Both the position numbers and the translations under genes were made by a program. Shown piece after piece: positions 1 to 9,769 of a stretch of DNA of 64,000 nt. The DNA lies in the NCBI RefSeq assembly GCF_002575655.3, contig NC_053040.3, forward strand, positions 155,373,148-155,437,147, in the 5' to 3' direction. The notes beneath the pieces were generated by a model that was not told the origin of the DNA, ran no database searches, and saw only the letters and a list, made by a program, of their open reading frames with translations. Position 1 is the first letter of the stretch; each line of letters starts with the position of its first letter. This DNA comes from Aegilops tauschii subsp. strangulata. Its lineage: Eukaryota > Streptophyta > Magnoliopsida > Poales > Poaceae.

Positions 1-1
1 T

Positions 2-1089
2 ATTGACTACACAGACATCAATAAAGCCCGTCCAAAGGATCCTTTCCCTCTGCCACGCATCGACCAGATTGTAGACTCCACTGCTGGGTGTGACCTGCTG
101 TCATTCCTCGATGCCTATTCGGGGTACCACCAGATCTTCATGATGAAGGAAGACGAAGAGAAGACCGCGTTCATCACCCCATGTGGTACATACTGTTTTG
201 TACCAATGCCTTCCAGGTTGAAGAGCACTGGGTCGACTTTTGCCCGAGCAGTCCAGATTGGTTTTGAGCCCCAGTTGCATAGAAATATGGAAGCTTATAC
301 GGATGACATAGTGGTCAAAACCAAGGACAGGGCCACGCTCGTGCAAGATTTAGAAGAAATATTCACAAACCTGCGCAAGATCAACCTCAAGCTCAACCCA
401 GAGAAGTGCGTGTTCGGTGTCCCCTCCGGCAAACTTCTCAGGCTCTTTGTGTCTCAACATGGAATCGAAGCAAATCCCGAGAAGATCAAAGCGATCGAGC
501 AGATTGAGGCGCCGAAACGGGTCAAGGACATCCGTAGGCTCGCCGGCTGCGTTTCTGCCCTGAGTAGGTTCATCTCCAAATCTGCTGAGTGCGCCCTCCG
601 CTTTTTCAAAGTTTTGAAAAAGGCAGGTCTAGTAAAATGGACTCCGGAGGTAGAGGCAGCACTGCAAGATTTGAAGAGGTACCTCTCCTCCATGCCAATA
701 CTAGGCGTGCTTAAACCACGGGAGCCGTTGCTGTTGTACTTAGCAGCAATGAATCAAGTGGTCAGTGCTACGCTGGTGGCACAGAGGGAGCTTGAGGGAG
801 AAGCAGCAGTTGAAGCAAGGCCATCGGACGACGAGCCGGGGGCTTCCCCGGCAGAGCCTGACGCCGGCAAGCCAGAACCCCCGGCAAGGCAGAGCCTGGG
901 CAGATGGGCGAAGTGGAACAGAAGAAGAAGATGGTGTAGCACTCAGTGTATTTTGTCAGCTCCCTCTTGCAGGGGGCTAGGTCAAGATATTCTGGAATGC
1001 AGAAGCTGCTTTTCGGCCTTCTCATGGCCTCAAGAAAGCTGCGCCACTAGTTCCAAGCACATGAGATCACTGTCGTCACTCGCCTCCCT
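2..1089 (+). pseudogene. Gypsy-1 reverse transcriptase (pol, 5' end cut by window)
   Basis: Frame 2 is open from the first base. It shows the Gypsy RT blocks DYTDINKARPKDPFPLPRID, SFLDAYSGYHQI, FITPCGTYCF and a catalytic box read as YTDDIVV (usually Y[VI]DD). This is followed by LNPEKCVFGVPSGK and the RT connection region. The block normally reading MPFGLKNAGATF is altered here to MPSRLKSTGSTF. The correct frame is lost somewhere between about 780 and 1090, because the RNase H that follows is in frame 1. The enzyme would copy element RNA into cDNA in cytoplasmic particles; this copy is dead. Confidence 0.9.
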
Positions 1090-1953
1090 TTGCAATGGAT
1101 TTTGCACAACCCAGATGCGACAGGGAGGATTGTGGAGTGGGCACTGGAGCTGTCGAGCTTTGGCCTCAGGTTTGAAAGCACTTCCACGATCAAGAGCCGA
1201 GCTTTGGCAGAGTTCATAGCAGAGTGGACCGCAACGCCCGACGAGGAGATCCAAGAGACCACCCTTTTCGGCAAGGAGACGAGCAGTGAGTGGATTATGT
1301 ACTTTGACAGAGCTTTCTCACTCCAAGGTGTTGGTGCTGGCGTGCTACTCGTCGCACCCACCGGAGAGCACCTCAAGTACGTAATCCAGATGCACTTCCC
1401 CCGGGGAAAATCGACGAACAATACGACGGAGTACGAGGGGTTGCTTGCCGGTCTCAGGATCGCGGCAGACCTTGGAATCAAGAAGCTCATCATCAGAGGT
1501 GATTTGCAGCTCGTCGTCAAGCAAGTCAACAAGGATTACTAGAGCCCGTTGATGGAGGCCTACGTGAATGAAGTGAGGAAGCTGGAAGAACGTTTTGACG
1601 GCCTACTGGCAGAACATGTTCCCCGAGCGGAGAACAGCATTGTCGACGACCTGTCGAAATGCGCTGCCCTCAAGTTGTCTGTGGAACCAGGTGCCTTTGT
1701 ACCTCGGCTAATACAACCATCCGTAGAGCCATCAACCGGGCAGAATAAGCGAAGGAAGACAAGCCCCGGCAAGTACCTTCCCGCTAAGCTCCCACGAGCC
1801 GCCGGCAAGGAGGTTGCCGGGTACCCCAAGCGTGCCGAGGGGCAACTACCTTCGATGGGGCCCCAGGCCCTGACCGTAGAGGCGGCTGCCCCTGCGGCTG
1901 AAGATGTGCCTTTGGTCCTTGCGGCCGAGCCCCAGGCTCTGGCATGGGCATAG
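1090..1953 (+). pseudogene. Gypsy-1 RNase H (archaeal-like type) and linker
   Basis: Frame 1 carries YFDRAFSLQGVGAGVLL (first Asp), NTTEYEGLLAGLR (Glu) and IIRGDLQLVVKQ (second Asp). This is the pattern of the extra archaeal-like RNase H of Tat elements. The first domain residue is FDR rather than the usual FDG. A TAG at 1540-1542 interrupts the frame, after which it stays open to 1953 as EAYVNEVRKLEERFDGL and a Pro/Ala/Gly-rich linker. It would remove the RNA strand during reverse transcription. Confidence 0.82.
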
Positions 1954-3179
1954 CCCCGTCCATTTCCTCCAAACAGGAGAGCTCCCCGAGGAGCAGGAAG
2001 AAGCAGAGAAAGTAGCCCGTCGGTCCAACATGTACCAGTTCGTGGATGATACCCTGTACAGAAGGAGGCCAAACGGGGTCAGGCTGAAATGCATTCCTCG
2101 AGAGGACGAACTAGAGCTGTTGGCAGAGATACATGGAGGTATGTGTGGCTCCCACATAGGGTCAAGGACCCTTGCCGGCAAGGCATTCTGGCATGGTTTC
2201 TTCTGGCCCACAGCGCTCCAGGATGCAGCTACGCTAGTAACCAAGTGTGAAGCATGCCAATTCCATTCAAAGAAGCTTCATCAACCAGCTCAAGCCCTTC
2301 AAACAATCCCTCTCTCCTGGTCATTTTAGGTCTGGGGGCTCGACATACTGGGCCCCTTCCCCCATGCTATCGGGGGCTTTGAGTACTTGTACGTTGCAAT
2401 CGACAAGTTCACAAAGTGGCCCGAAGTGGAGGCAGTGAGGAAGGTGATAGCACAAATCAGCCGTCAAGTTCTTCAAGGGGCTAGTTTGCCGTTTTGGTGT
2501 ACCAAACAGGGTCATCACCGACAATGACACGCAGTTCACAAGCCACACCTTCATGCAATACATCCAGGACCTCGGTAGCAAGGTCTGTTTCGCTTCGGTG
2601 GCACACCCACGGAGCAACGGCCAGGCGGAGAGGGCAAATGCTGAAGTACTGCGAGGCCTGAGGACTAAGACTTTTGACAAGCTGCACAAGTGTGGAAGGC
2701 ACTGGACTGATGAGTTGCCGGCGGTTCTTTGGTTGATCAAAACGATGCCAAATCGAGCCACCGGCCAGACACCCTTTGCCCTGGTATACGGGGCAGAAGC
2801 AGTTCTCCCCACGAAACTCACATACGGGTCACCTCGAGAGCTCGCTTATGACGAGCTTGAGCAAGAGCATTTGTGGCAAGATGACGCGATGCTCCTTGAG
2901 GAAGATCATCTTCGGGCGGCTGTGCGAGCTGCACGGTACCAGCAAGCCTTGCGCCGCTACCATAGCTGCAAGGTTCATGCCCAGAGTCTTGAGGAAGGCG
3001 ACCTTGTTCTTCGGCGCGTTTAGTTGGCCAAGAATTCCAAAAAGTTGACGCCGAAGTGGGAAGGCCCTTATCGGGTAATACGAGTCACCAGGCCCGGCGC
3101 AGTCCGCCTGGAGAACGAAGATGGTATCCCAGTGAGCAAGTCCTGGAACATCAAACATCTTCGTAAGTTTTACCCATGA
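1904..3179 (+). pseudogene. Gypsy-1 integrase with H2C2 zinc finger
   Basis: The zinc-binding part reads HGGMCGSHIGSRTLAGKAFW followed by CEACQFHSKK. The DDE core is visible as GLDILGPF, ITDNDTQF and NGQAERANAEV. The C-terminal part has KWEGPYRVIRV and ends NIKHLRKFYP with a TGA at 3177-3179. Breaks are a TAG at about 2326-2328 just before GLDILGPF, a frameshift near 2450 between the first Asp and the second, and a TAG at 3019-3021. Integrase would join cDNA ends to the genome; this copy cannot make a full protein. Confidence 0.88.
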
Positions 3180-4162
3180 GGCGCGGTTGCCGGGCCTCCC
3201 GGCAAGCCACCTTTTGTACAAGCCTTGCCGACAAGGCATGTAACCCTTTGTACAAAGCCAGGCGCAGACCCTGAGCATAAATAAATGAAGCGCTGGCGCC
3301 CTAAGTTTTAGCATGCATGCTAGGTTAAGTCTCTTTCTTTGGTAGGGTTGATAGTGCCCAGCGGCAACTAACCCCTAGCATAGGGGTCGAGTGTGTGTCT
3401 TTCCGTCCTTTCCAGTCTTTTCTTTGGTTCACAGGCTGCATAGGTGTTACTGCTAACCCATTTAAGGGCAGGGAGACAGATCGGCATCCCCGACCCCGGC
3501 AAGCCATTGCCGGGGGACCGCAGATTCAAGCACCCGGCCACGGCAAGCCAAGGTTGCGGGGGGCTGCAGATCCAGATAAGTCCTTTTTCCCCTGTTATGC
3601 ATTTCCGTGTAGAATTGGGACATATGAAGCCTCGTTTATTCCTGGGCCACCGTGCTCCCCCTTTCCTGTGCCCAAGAACTTTTCTCTGGGCCGGAACTTG
3701 CTTGTAGTTGCGGTGACAAGGAAGAAAACGAAGGGCCTAACCCTACTTTGCCCTGCCTCCGCCGAGGGCGTGAGAATGGTCGGGAATGAAGAGAGGGGAC
3801 GGCAAGGCCTGTTGCCGGGTGACAATGTTTATCTTAAAAACAACAAGGATCCATTCCTTGGCATGGGCCTCGCTCACGCACAAAAAACCCGGCAAACACC
3901 CTTTTTCATTAATACGTTCCAGACAGGTACAGTTCACACGGAATGCAAACATAAGCAAGGGGGTTACAAGGTTTAAATCTAACAAGTGCCCGCAGGCTTA
4001 GAAACTAAAAAAGATAAGTGCCCCGTGATCCCCGTTCTTGCCCCTTTCCTCCCAGGTGCGGCAGGTGAAGGCAAAAAGGAGGCGACGGGGAACACGCCGA
4101 TGGAGAGCTTGACGAGGAAGGCCCTCGGCAGGGCGCGTGGCCAAGGGAGGAGGGCGACGCAG
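3180..4162. other. Gypsy-1 post-pol spacer without convincing genes
   Basis: This stretch has repeated CCGGCAAG-type motifs also scattered through pol and the LTR. A 193-codon plus-strand ORF (3395-3976) shows no recognisable domain and no biased composition, so I do not call it a gene. It may hold the 3' end of the antisense transcript that starts near 4.87 kb. Confidence 0.5.
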
Positions 4163-5026
4163 TCAGTCGGAGTCGGAGTCGGCATCCTCCCGCTTGACGC
4201 CCTCGTCGTCGCTGTCGCTGTCCTCCCCATCACTCCTGCTTGAGGAGGAGTCTTCATCATCATCGGAGCTCTCCACGCAACACCTTAGGCGAGTTCCCAA
4301 GTGCCCAAAGACCTTGACGGAGAGCAGGCCATTCTCCATTAATTTGAAGTGGAGAACGAGCCCCTCCGACAGGCTATGGGCACGAGCGAAGGTCTTCCAT
4401 CCACGACGAAGATACATGACGTGAGGGGCGGGGAAGTCGACATCGACCCGCATGCTGCCATTCCCGCAGCCCCTCATGTGCAACCTCAGGGCCTGTGGCG
4501 GGTCGAGCTCCATCTCCCGAGCAAACGGAGTAGGGAGACGAAGACGACGGCGCACTGGCTGGTGCATCCTGATGACGAACTCACGGGGCTGGTCTACGAC
4601 GTGGCCCTCCATTGGGGGAGGGGCCGCTGGCGGAGGCGAGGCCGGTGCACCGCCCCGTCCTCCTCTTCCCCGAGTGCCACGGCGACCTCGGCCTCGCCCC
4701 TCCCCCTTCCTCTCATGGCCGGCTCCGCCGCCACAAGCTCTTGGGAAGGAGGGGCACGCTGTCGAGCAGAGACCCTCATCGCCGCCATCGGAGTGCTGGC
4801 ACGCCCTCTCGCCATAGCAGAAGGAAGGAAGGAGCCAAGGTGGAAGGAGATGAATGATGAAAGATTGGGGAGGTGCCATCCCCCTCCCCTTCTTATAAAG
4901 GGGCGGGGCCGGGGCTCGGCCTCCCCACTTAACCAATCCAGTCACCAGGAGCGCGGAGGAATCAATACCGACCCGCTGCTCCAACAAGCGATGACCCGAA
5001 ATCGAGGAGACAAGTGAGGCGACCAT
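4163..5026 (-). CDS. Antisense ORF with a B3-like DNA-binding domain
   Basis: The minus-strand frame gives up to 287 codons. Its C-terminal half fits a plant B3 fold: FVIRMHQPVRRRLRLPTPFA, then RVDVDFPAPHVMYLRRGWKT, then FARAHSLSEGLVLHFKL and LLSVKVFGH. B3 domains classically have a GWxxFxxAHxLxxGD core and bind DNA in plant transcription factors. A Ser/Asp/Glu-rich acidic tail ends the protein. The N-terminus is Gly/Arg-rich. The 5026 start lies upstream of a TATA box at 4892-4900, so it is probably not the real one; an ATG at 4815 in another frame lies about 80 bp after the TATA and would need one indel in the GC-rich part to join. DNA binding is inferred, not shown. Confidence 0.62.
   Translation of the reverse strand: MVASLVSSISGHRLLEQRVGIDSSALLVTGLVKWGGRAPAPPLYKKGRGMAPPQSFIIHLLPPWLLPSFCYGERACQHSDGGDEGLCSTACPSFPRACGGGAGHERKGEGRGRGRRGTRGRGGRGGAPASPPPAAPPPMEGHVVDQPREFVIRMHQPVRRRLRLPTPFAREMELDPPQALRLHMRGCGNGSMRVDVDFPAPHVMYLRRGWKTFARAHSLSEGLVLHFKLMENGLLSVKVFGHLGTRLRCCVESSDDDEDSSSSRSDGEDSDSDDEGVKREDADSDSD
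4892..4900 (-). promoter_or_regulatory. TATA box for the antisense B3-like ORF
   Basis: Read on the minus strand the site is CTTTATAAG inside a GC-rich context. It sits about 80 bp upstream of the ATG at 4815, a normal spacing for a plant core promoter. The plus strand also reads as TATAAA, so orientation is inferred from the ORF. Confidence 0.45.
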
Positions 5027-5361
5027 TTTCCACCCCGTGATCGTGGGGCACGGGCGCCTTGAAGGCCGTGACTCGGGTCCACTTAGTAAATAAGCCGCGC
5101 CCCTGCGTTTTCCTCTTTTCTATGGGGAAGGCGCGAGCCGCCTCTTTACTATGATGTGATGCATGAGGGCAGAAACCGCCCCACGCATGCGCCCCACGTC
5201 ACGCACGACCCCCACATCACGCATTCAACACGGGTCGTGGGGAAGCGCAGCGGGCGAGGGAGTTACTGCGGTAAAAACTCCGCCGCCCGCGCACCCGCGC
5301 ACCGTTCTGGGCCTGGCCTAATAACGCCCCGTGCTTATATGTGGCCTAGGCCCGGGGCTCC
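5027..5361. other. Spacer between antisense ORF and 3' LTR
   Basis: GC-rich with CACG/CGTG-rich stretches near 5180-5230 and no ORF with a recognisable domain. It would hold the upstream promoter of the antisense ORF. Its last bases (about 5348-5361, AGGCCCGGGGCTCC) are purine-poor for a polypurine tract, so the PPT is weak or eroded. Confidence 0.4.
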
Positions 5362-6521
5362 TGTCGGTGTACAAAAGTAGGGGTCCCTTTTTGCACCCCT
5401 TTACTTGTGCACGGGCAGTCGTAGCCCCACGCCCCTGGCCACGCTTGGCGGGGCAGAGGAAGCAAAGGCACAAGACGACCAGACCAACGCCAAGCCGAAA
5501 ACACAAAGAGCAGAGGGCGAGGTGGACACCTCCGGCAAGGCCCTTGCTAGGGTGGCCTCCACAGCCCCGGCAAGAACCTTGCCGGAGCAACTTGCCCAAT
5601 GCCAACAGGGCTGCCACCCTTGAGCCTGAGAGTTCCGACGCCCTCAACCACATTGGAACCAGAGCTCGGGAGGCGCCTCCATGGTGGCATGCAGATCTTT
5701 GTGAAGACCAAGAATGTGCAAGATCAGATGAGAATCAGAAGACGGAGATCCTCGGTGAGATCCTTGCTGAGGATACCCACGCCCCCCGGCAAGACCCTTG
5801 CCGGGGACGCCCACGACGCCGCGACAAGACCCTTGCCGGGGCCCCGGCAAGACTCTTGCCGAACACATCCGCGGGGCCGCAGCCAGGCCCACATCTGCCA
5901 AGATTCCACCGCCGTTCCCAGGCAGCTGCCAGGCCACCAACTAGGTGAGCACCTGCGTGGCGATGTGCGGCCTCTAGGCCAACTCAACAAGCACCTGCGT
6001 GGTGGCATGCAGATCTTCATGAAGACTCTGCCGCCGCACCAACTCAGCAGCCAGCCAGCCAGCGTGGCACTACCCGCCTCGTCAGTTCGGACGCGCGTCG
6101 AAGCCAGGCGAGGCGGTGATAGGTGGGACGAGCTTCCTTGCCGTCCCCGATAAAGCAAGAAGGGCACGTCGATAGCACATTAAATGCGTTTGTCCTACGG
6201 TGCCAGAGGATAGACTCGACCACTGTATAGCTTTCCACCTCCTGTGTGCCACTGTGGCAGCCCCTTTGTCTATAAAAGGAGGCCCGCAGCATACTGGGGG
6301 GGGGGATTCGGACTTTTTGGACCGGGCACGCCTTGTAGCTAGTCCAAGAACATCAGATAAACAGAAACCAGTAGGAGTAGGGTATTATGCATCACTTGCG
6401 GCCCAAACCTGGATAATCCCCCCGTGTTGATCTCTCAATCCCGCTCTTTCCACAGACCTGCGCCCGCCAATCGTAGCAAAAGGGATTCCTAGTGATCCCA
6501 TAGGTGTCGTTTCCCCCGACA
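5362..6521 (+). repeat. Gypsy-1 3' LTR (1,160 bp)
   Basis: It begins TGTCGG and ends CCGACA, a perfect 6-bp terminal inverted repeat with TG...CA ends. It contains several CCGGCAAG...CTTGCCGG palindromic motifs between 5530 and 5860, and a repeated segment with GGTGGCATGCAGATCTT (near 5682 and 6000). A TATA box lies at 6271. The matching 5' LTR lies outside the window. Confidence 0.8.
6271..6278 (+). promoter_or_regulatory. TATA box in Gypsy-1 LTR
   Basis: TATAAAAG, 250 bp before the LTR end, in the normal place for the U3 promoter that drives gag-pol from a 5' LTR. Confidence 0.6.
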
Positions 6522-7025
6522 CGATTGAACAACAACATATAATCGAAAACACATCTACAACTTTTTCATCTACGTTTTGTCCCTCCCTCGTTCTTGCTCC
6601 CACGTTCTTTGTCGTTCTTTGTGTTGGAGAGCTACGAATCCCGAGGCTCTAGGGCGGCTTGACCGACCTAGGGCAGCCCATAGCCGCCGTACTCCCCGAC
6701 GGGGTCCCTCATGGGAGTGTGGGGTTTCGGGTCCTCAAAAGCTCTCGTCGGTCGACTTGCGAATTGCGCTTCCGGTGAGACTCCTTCGACGTGAGCTGCA
6801 GTGCACCACCCTCGGTGTCGAGGGTACACGTGACGTGTTCGTGTGCAAACAAGTATCTAGTACGGCCATAAAAGCTGAAGAACATCCAAACACACAAACG
6901 CATCGTACCACATCCATGCATGACAAGGAAATCAATAGTTGAATACAGTCTCAAATCTCATTCACCCATCTGATAGCCATCAAAGAATAGAAACAACTAA
7001 CCATTGTTGGAAGAAAGTCACTTAC
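6522..7025. other. Flank of Gypsy-1: retroelement-like debris and probable intron
   Basis: 6522 to about 6860 is GC-rich and looks like leader or LTR-derived sequence of a retroelement, but no PBS follows the LTR end at 6521 and no ORF has a domain. From about 6860 to 7025 the composition becomes AT-rich, as expected for the intron following the minus-strand exon at 7413-7026. I cannot place the boundary exactly. Confidence 0.4.
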
Positions 7026-7413
7026 CAGGACAGTAATAAACATCTCTCAGAAGGTCCATGTTAAGACAATTAACAACTCCCAAGGGATACTGAAAAGAAA
7101 GAGAAGAGCCAACGAGCTGCATGTCATATGCATCGATGCAGGTGTCCAGTACCTCCCAGTCCCGCCGCGACGACAGGGGGAGGGCCACCTGCCTAGCCAC
7201 ATTTGCGGCCGGTTTGAGATAAGACGCTAGCTCCACATACTGCAGGAAGTGGAGCGCGCGGGAGAGGTCCTTGCTCTCGATGGAATCCTGGAACTTGCTC
7301 CACTCCCTGAGGAAGCACTCGCGGAGGAAGCGCTTGGAGGAGGGGGAAGCCTGTTGGGTGGCGGGGAAGGCCGCGGTGGAGGTGAGCGGCGAGGAGCAAG
7401 AGGTGGTCGCCAT
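7026..7413 (-). CDS. First exon of a probable host gene, unrecognised
   Basis: The ATG has a good context (CCAATGGCG) and is followed by 129 codons and a consensus splice donor (CTGGTAAGTGAC), the exon ending at 7026. The protein starts Ser/Thr/Ala-rich, MATTSCSSPLTSTAAF, which could be a plastid transit peptide or simply disordered. It then turns into charged helical sequence such as FLREWSKFQDSIESKDLSRA and ends near PLGVVNCLNMDLLRDVYY. I do not recognise the family. No second exon is visible before the Gypsy-1 LTR at 6521, so the gene continues left of the window, with Gypsy-1 in its intron, or is truncated. Codon usage and splice site look like a genuine plant gene. Confidence 0.6.
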
Positions 7414-7980
7414 TGGTGTGGTCGTGGAGGTGGGTTGCTCTGCTTAACTGTGACCGTCGTGGCGTCGCCCGCTGCCAGTCGTCAGGCCGAAATTTTCTGT
7501 TTTTTCTTAGGGAAAAATGACAAATTTTTGTGAACGGCCCACCGTATACCCGAGAGTATACCTGGCCAAGTGGGCCGGCCCGGCCTGGCCCTCCACTAAA
7601 CATGCCTGGCACGGCACAGCCCAGGGCGGTCCGTTTATAAATGGGTCATGCCGTGACATCACATGTGCTGCACTGTCAGGCCCATATCTGGCATAGATGT
7701 TAAAGCAAGCACCTAGTTGACAAGCGCTCCTTTGAGAGCCTCACAACAATCACTTGTGGTGGGTTGAAAGCGCACCAAGCTCTTGGCCGCCGCCACGTGT
7801 CGTGCTCTAGGCGCTCCCTCTGAATTTTGTTTTTATTTTTATTTTTTCGCATGCGTTTTTTGCTTTTTAGATGATTTTTCTCCAACTTTTTTAACTTTTC
7901 GGTTTTCACTGGTCTTTCTTAGCTTTTCGACAAAAAAAATTAATTTTTTGCGTGAAAAATGCGTTTTTTTCTTACTTCCT
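7414..7980. other. Upstream region of the host exon and repeat debris
   Basis: Just upstream of the minus-strand ATG lies a GC-rich stretch with TGGGCC/GGCCCG motifs near 7570-7590, which could be TCP-type promoter sites. Further out, from about 7680, the sequence is repeat-like and very T-rich (7820-7980). No coding sequence is seen. Confidence 0.35.
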
Positions 7981-8150
7981 TAAGAGGCACGGTCTTGCTT
8001 TCACGAGAGGCATGGTTTTGCTTCCGCTGGAGGTACGACTGTGCCTCTTGGAAACAAAAAAACATGTTTTCTCTTTTTTTCGCGAGAGGCACGGTCTTGC
8101 TTCCACGAGAGGTATGGATGTGCTTCCGCGAGAGGCACGGTTGTGCCTCT
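7981..8150. repeat. Degenerate minisatellite with GAGAGGCACGG core
   Basis: About seven diverged copies of a 25-30 bp unit centred on GAGAGGCACGG or its variants with TTGCTTC between them. Some copies are inverted (GTGCCTCTCG near 8135). No ORF of note. Confidence 0.6.
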
Positions 8151-8371
8151 CGAAAACGGCTTACGAAAAGGGAAGAAAAGTGCTCTTGGTCAGGTTTTTT
8201 GTCTGGGTTTTTCGTGAAAAAAAAGTTTGTCAAAACCTATCAACATGGGATATAGTTTTAAAGATCTTGACGCGAGTAATCCAACAATGAAAGCAGTTCA
8301 AGATTTGGACGCACGGTTTAAGAGATAAAACATTTTGAATAAACGGATCTACAAAAAAAGGAAAACTTGGA

Positions 8372-8416
8372 GGTTGCAACAAGTGGCATACATGCAGTGT
8401 GCCACTTGTCACAACC
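8372..8416. repeat. 45-bp imperfect palindrome
   Basis: Arms GGTTGCAACAAGTGGCA (8372-8388) and TGCCACTTGTCACAACC (8400-8416) pair with one mismatch around an 11-bp loop. It ends about 40 bp before the SIRE-like LTR and may be the terminus of an older DNA element. Confidence 0.6.
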
Positions 8417-8790
8417 TAGGGGGTGGGAGTTATCTTAGGAAGGAGTTGAAAGTGCAAATGGCACTTAAATTATATTTTGGTGTGATGACAATGTGGTTAC
8501 TAGAACTAATATTGGTTGCTAAAGTCTATCTCAGGATATTGGTTCTATTGTGCTCTTGATGGAGATATGCGACCCCCTAATTCAAAAAGATCAAAGGTGT
8601 GGTCGACCGGCGATTCGAAGGTTTTATTTTTGGTTCGTTTCGAGTCGTAGGAAAGGCCGCACTATTAAGAGGGGTCGGTGCGGATATGTGTTGTGTGGGA
8701 ATGCCATTGCCGAAACATATACACCAGCCTACCCATTCCTACCACTTAAATCCGTAGTGTGCGTGCATGTGGTACTCACAGAGTTTTTGA

Positions 8791-8970
8791 CCCCCGTGCG
8801 CACAGGGTCTTTTGACCCTCGTGCGCAAGGGGTACTTTGTAACTCTCTGGGTACCCCGTGCGCACGGAGTCTTTTGACCACCGTGCGCACGGGGTGGTGT
8901 GAAAGTCTCTGAGGACCCCGTGCACACGGGGTGGTGTGAAAGTCTCTAAGTACCCCGTGCGCACGGGGCC
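8791..8970. repeat. Six palindromes of the type CCCCGTGCGCACGGGG
   Basis: Copies at about 8792-8807, 8816-8832, 8854-8869, 8878-8895, 8915-8932 and 8952-8969. Copies 4 and 5 sit in a longer direct repeat with GGTGGTGTGAAAGTCTCT. The array ends about 35 bp before the TATA box, so it lies where LTR enhancers usually lie. Binding partner unknown. Confidence 0.75.
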
Positions 8971-9003
8971 CAACGGGCAGAAACAGCCACCCGGGCAAGA
9001 ACA

Positions 9004-9012
9004 CTATAAAAG
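9004..9012 (+). promoter_or_regulatory. TATA box in SIRE-type LTR
   Basis: CTATAAAAG, about 700 bp before the LTR end and just downstream of the palindrome array. Confidence 0.55.
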
Positions 9013-9717
9013 CCCCCTTCTTCCACTTCCATTCCTAACCCTAATGTCTTGTTGAGCTCCACCATTGCTACACTCCATTTTGCTCAATACTCTCAATTCC
9101 TTCACCCAAACTTGTTGAAACTTTGGGGTTTGGGAGAGCAAGACCCGATCTACATCTTGTCCAAACCAAATCGCGTTCCCCAAAACATTTCTTCCCCATT
9201 GACTTTTTACTCTTGGAGCTTGGGCTTCTAGGCGGTTAGAGGTTCCTTCAGAAGCTTCCTTGCTTGTGGTGTGCTCCAGAGAAGTTTGTAAAAGTGTGGT
9301 GATCGCCTTCGAGACCAACCCCGAGTGTTTCGAGACTCATCTGTTGGGGGTGACTCGAAAGAGAATACGGCGAGCCTTCATGGTGTGCCACAAGCCTTGG
9401 CTCCAGCACCGATCTAAAAGGAGAGTAGCTCTTCCCCAAGGAAGTGTGAACTTTGGGATAAAATCTGTGTCCTCGCCTCACTTGTGGTTAATCCTTTCCC
9501 GCACTTTACTTTGTCTTGTATGCTTGTTGGCTTGCTAATTAGATGTTGCCTAGCATATTTTGCTCTAAGCTTGCTTGTCATATAGGTTGTGTTCACCTAG
9601 TTGCATGTCTAGTGAACCCTATTTATCCGCTAAACTTTAAAATTGACAAGAAGGACTGAAATTTGTAGTCTCCCATCCCCCCCCCCCCCGCTCTAGTCGA
9701 CCGTATCGATCCTTTAA

Positions 9718-9732
9718 ATTGGTATCAGAGCC
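9718..9732 (+). promoter_or_regulatory. Primer binding site, initiator Met tRNA
   Basis: ATTGGTATCAGAGCC, the standard Copia PBS complementary to the 3' end of tRNA-iMet, directly after the LTR. Confidence 0.9.
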
Positions 9733-9769
9733 TCGTTCTCTAATATAAGGTTTTACAACCTTAGAGGAT

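Larger units (their letters stand above)
1..6521 (+). mobile_element. Gypsy-1: 3' part of a Tat-like Ty3/Gypsy retrotransposon
   Basis: The window opens inside reverse transcriptase. The order is RT, RNase H, H2C2 zinc finger, integrase, then about 2.2 kb of non-pol DNA with an antisense ORF, then an LTR. RT before integrase is the Gypsy order. A long post-pol region with an antisense ORF, together with an RNase H of the NTTEYE type, fits the Tat lineage by family knowledge. The 5' LTR, gag and protease lie left of the window, so its TSD cannot be checked. Pol has at least two frameshifts and several stops, so this copy is not autonomous. Confidence 0.9.
8457..9717 (+). repeat. SIRE-type 5' LTR (1,261 bp)
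   Basis: It starts TGAAAG and ends CCTTTAA, an inverted pair apart from the last C now being A (expected CTTTCA). The PBS follows immediately. It carries a TATA box at 9004 and six GTGCGCAC palindromes upstream. The 5 bp before it are GGAGT; the matching TSD is missing because the 3' end is gone. Confidence 0.75.

Noticed and set aside
3395..3976. 193-codon plus-strand ORF after Gypsy-1 pol
   Set aside because: No domain, no sign of codon bias, and it lies in a spacer.
6522..6860. Continuation of Gypsy-1 beyond the LTR (tandem LTR arrangement)
   Set aside because: No PBS follows 6521 and no gag-like frame is present, so a solo or duplicated structure cannot be supported.
8791..8970. Possible CRISPR-like array
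   Set aside because: Repeats are palindromes of about 16 bp with related, not unique, spacers, inside a plant LTR.
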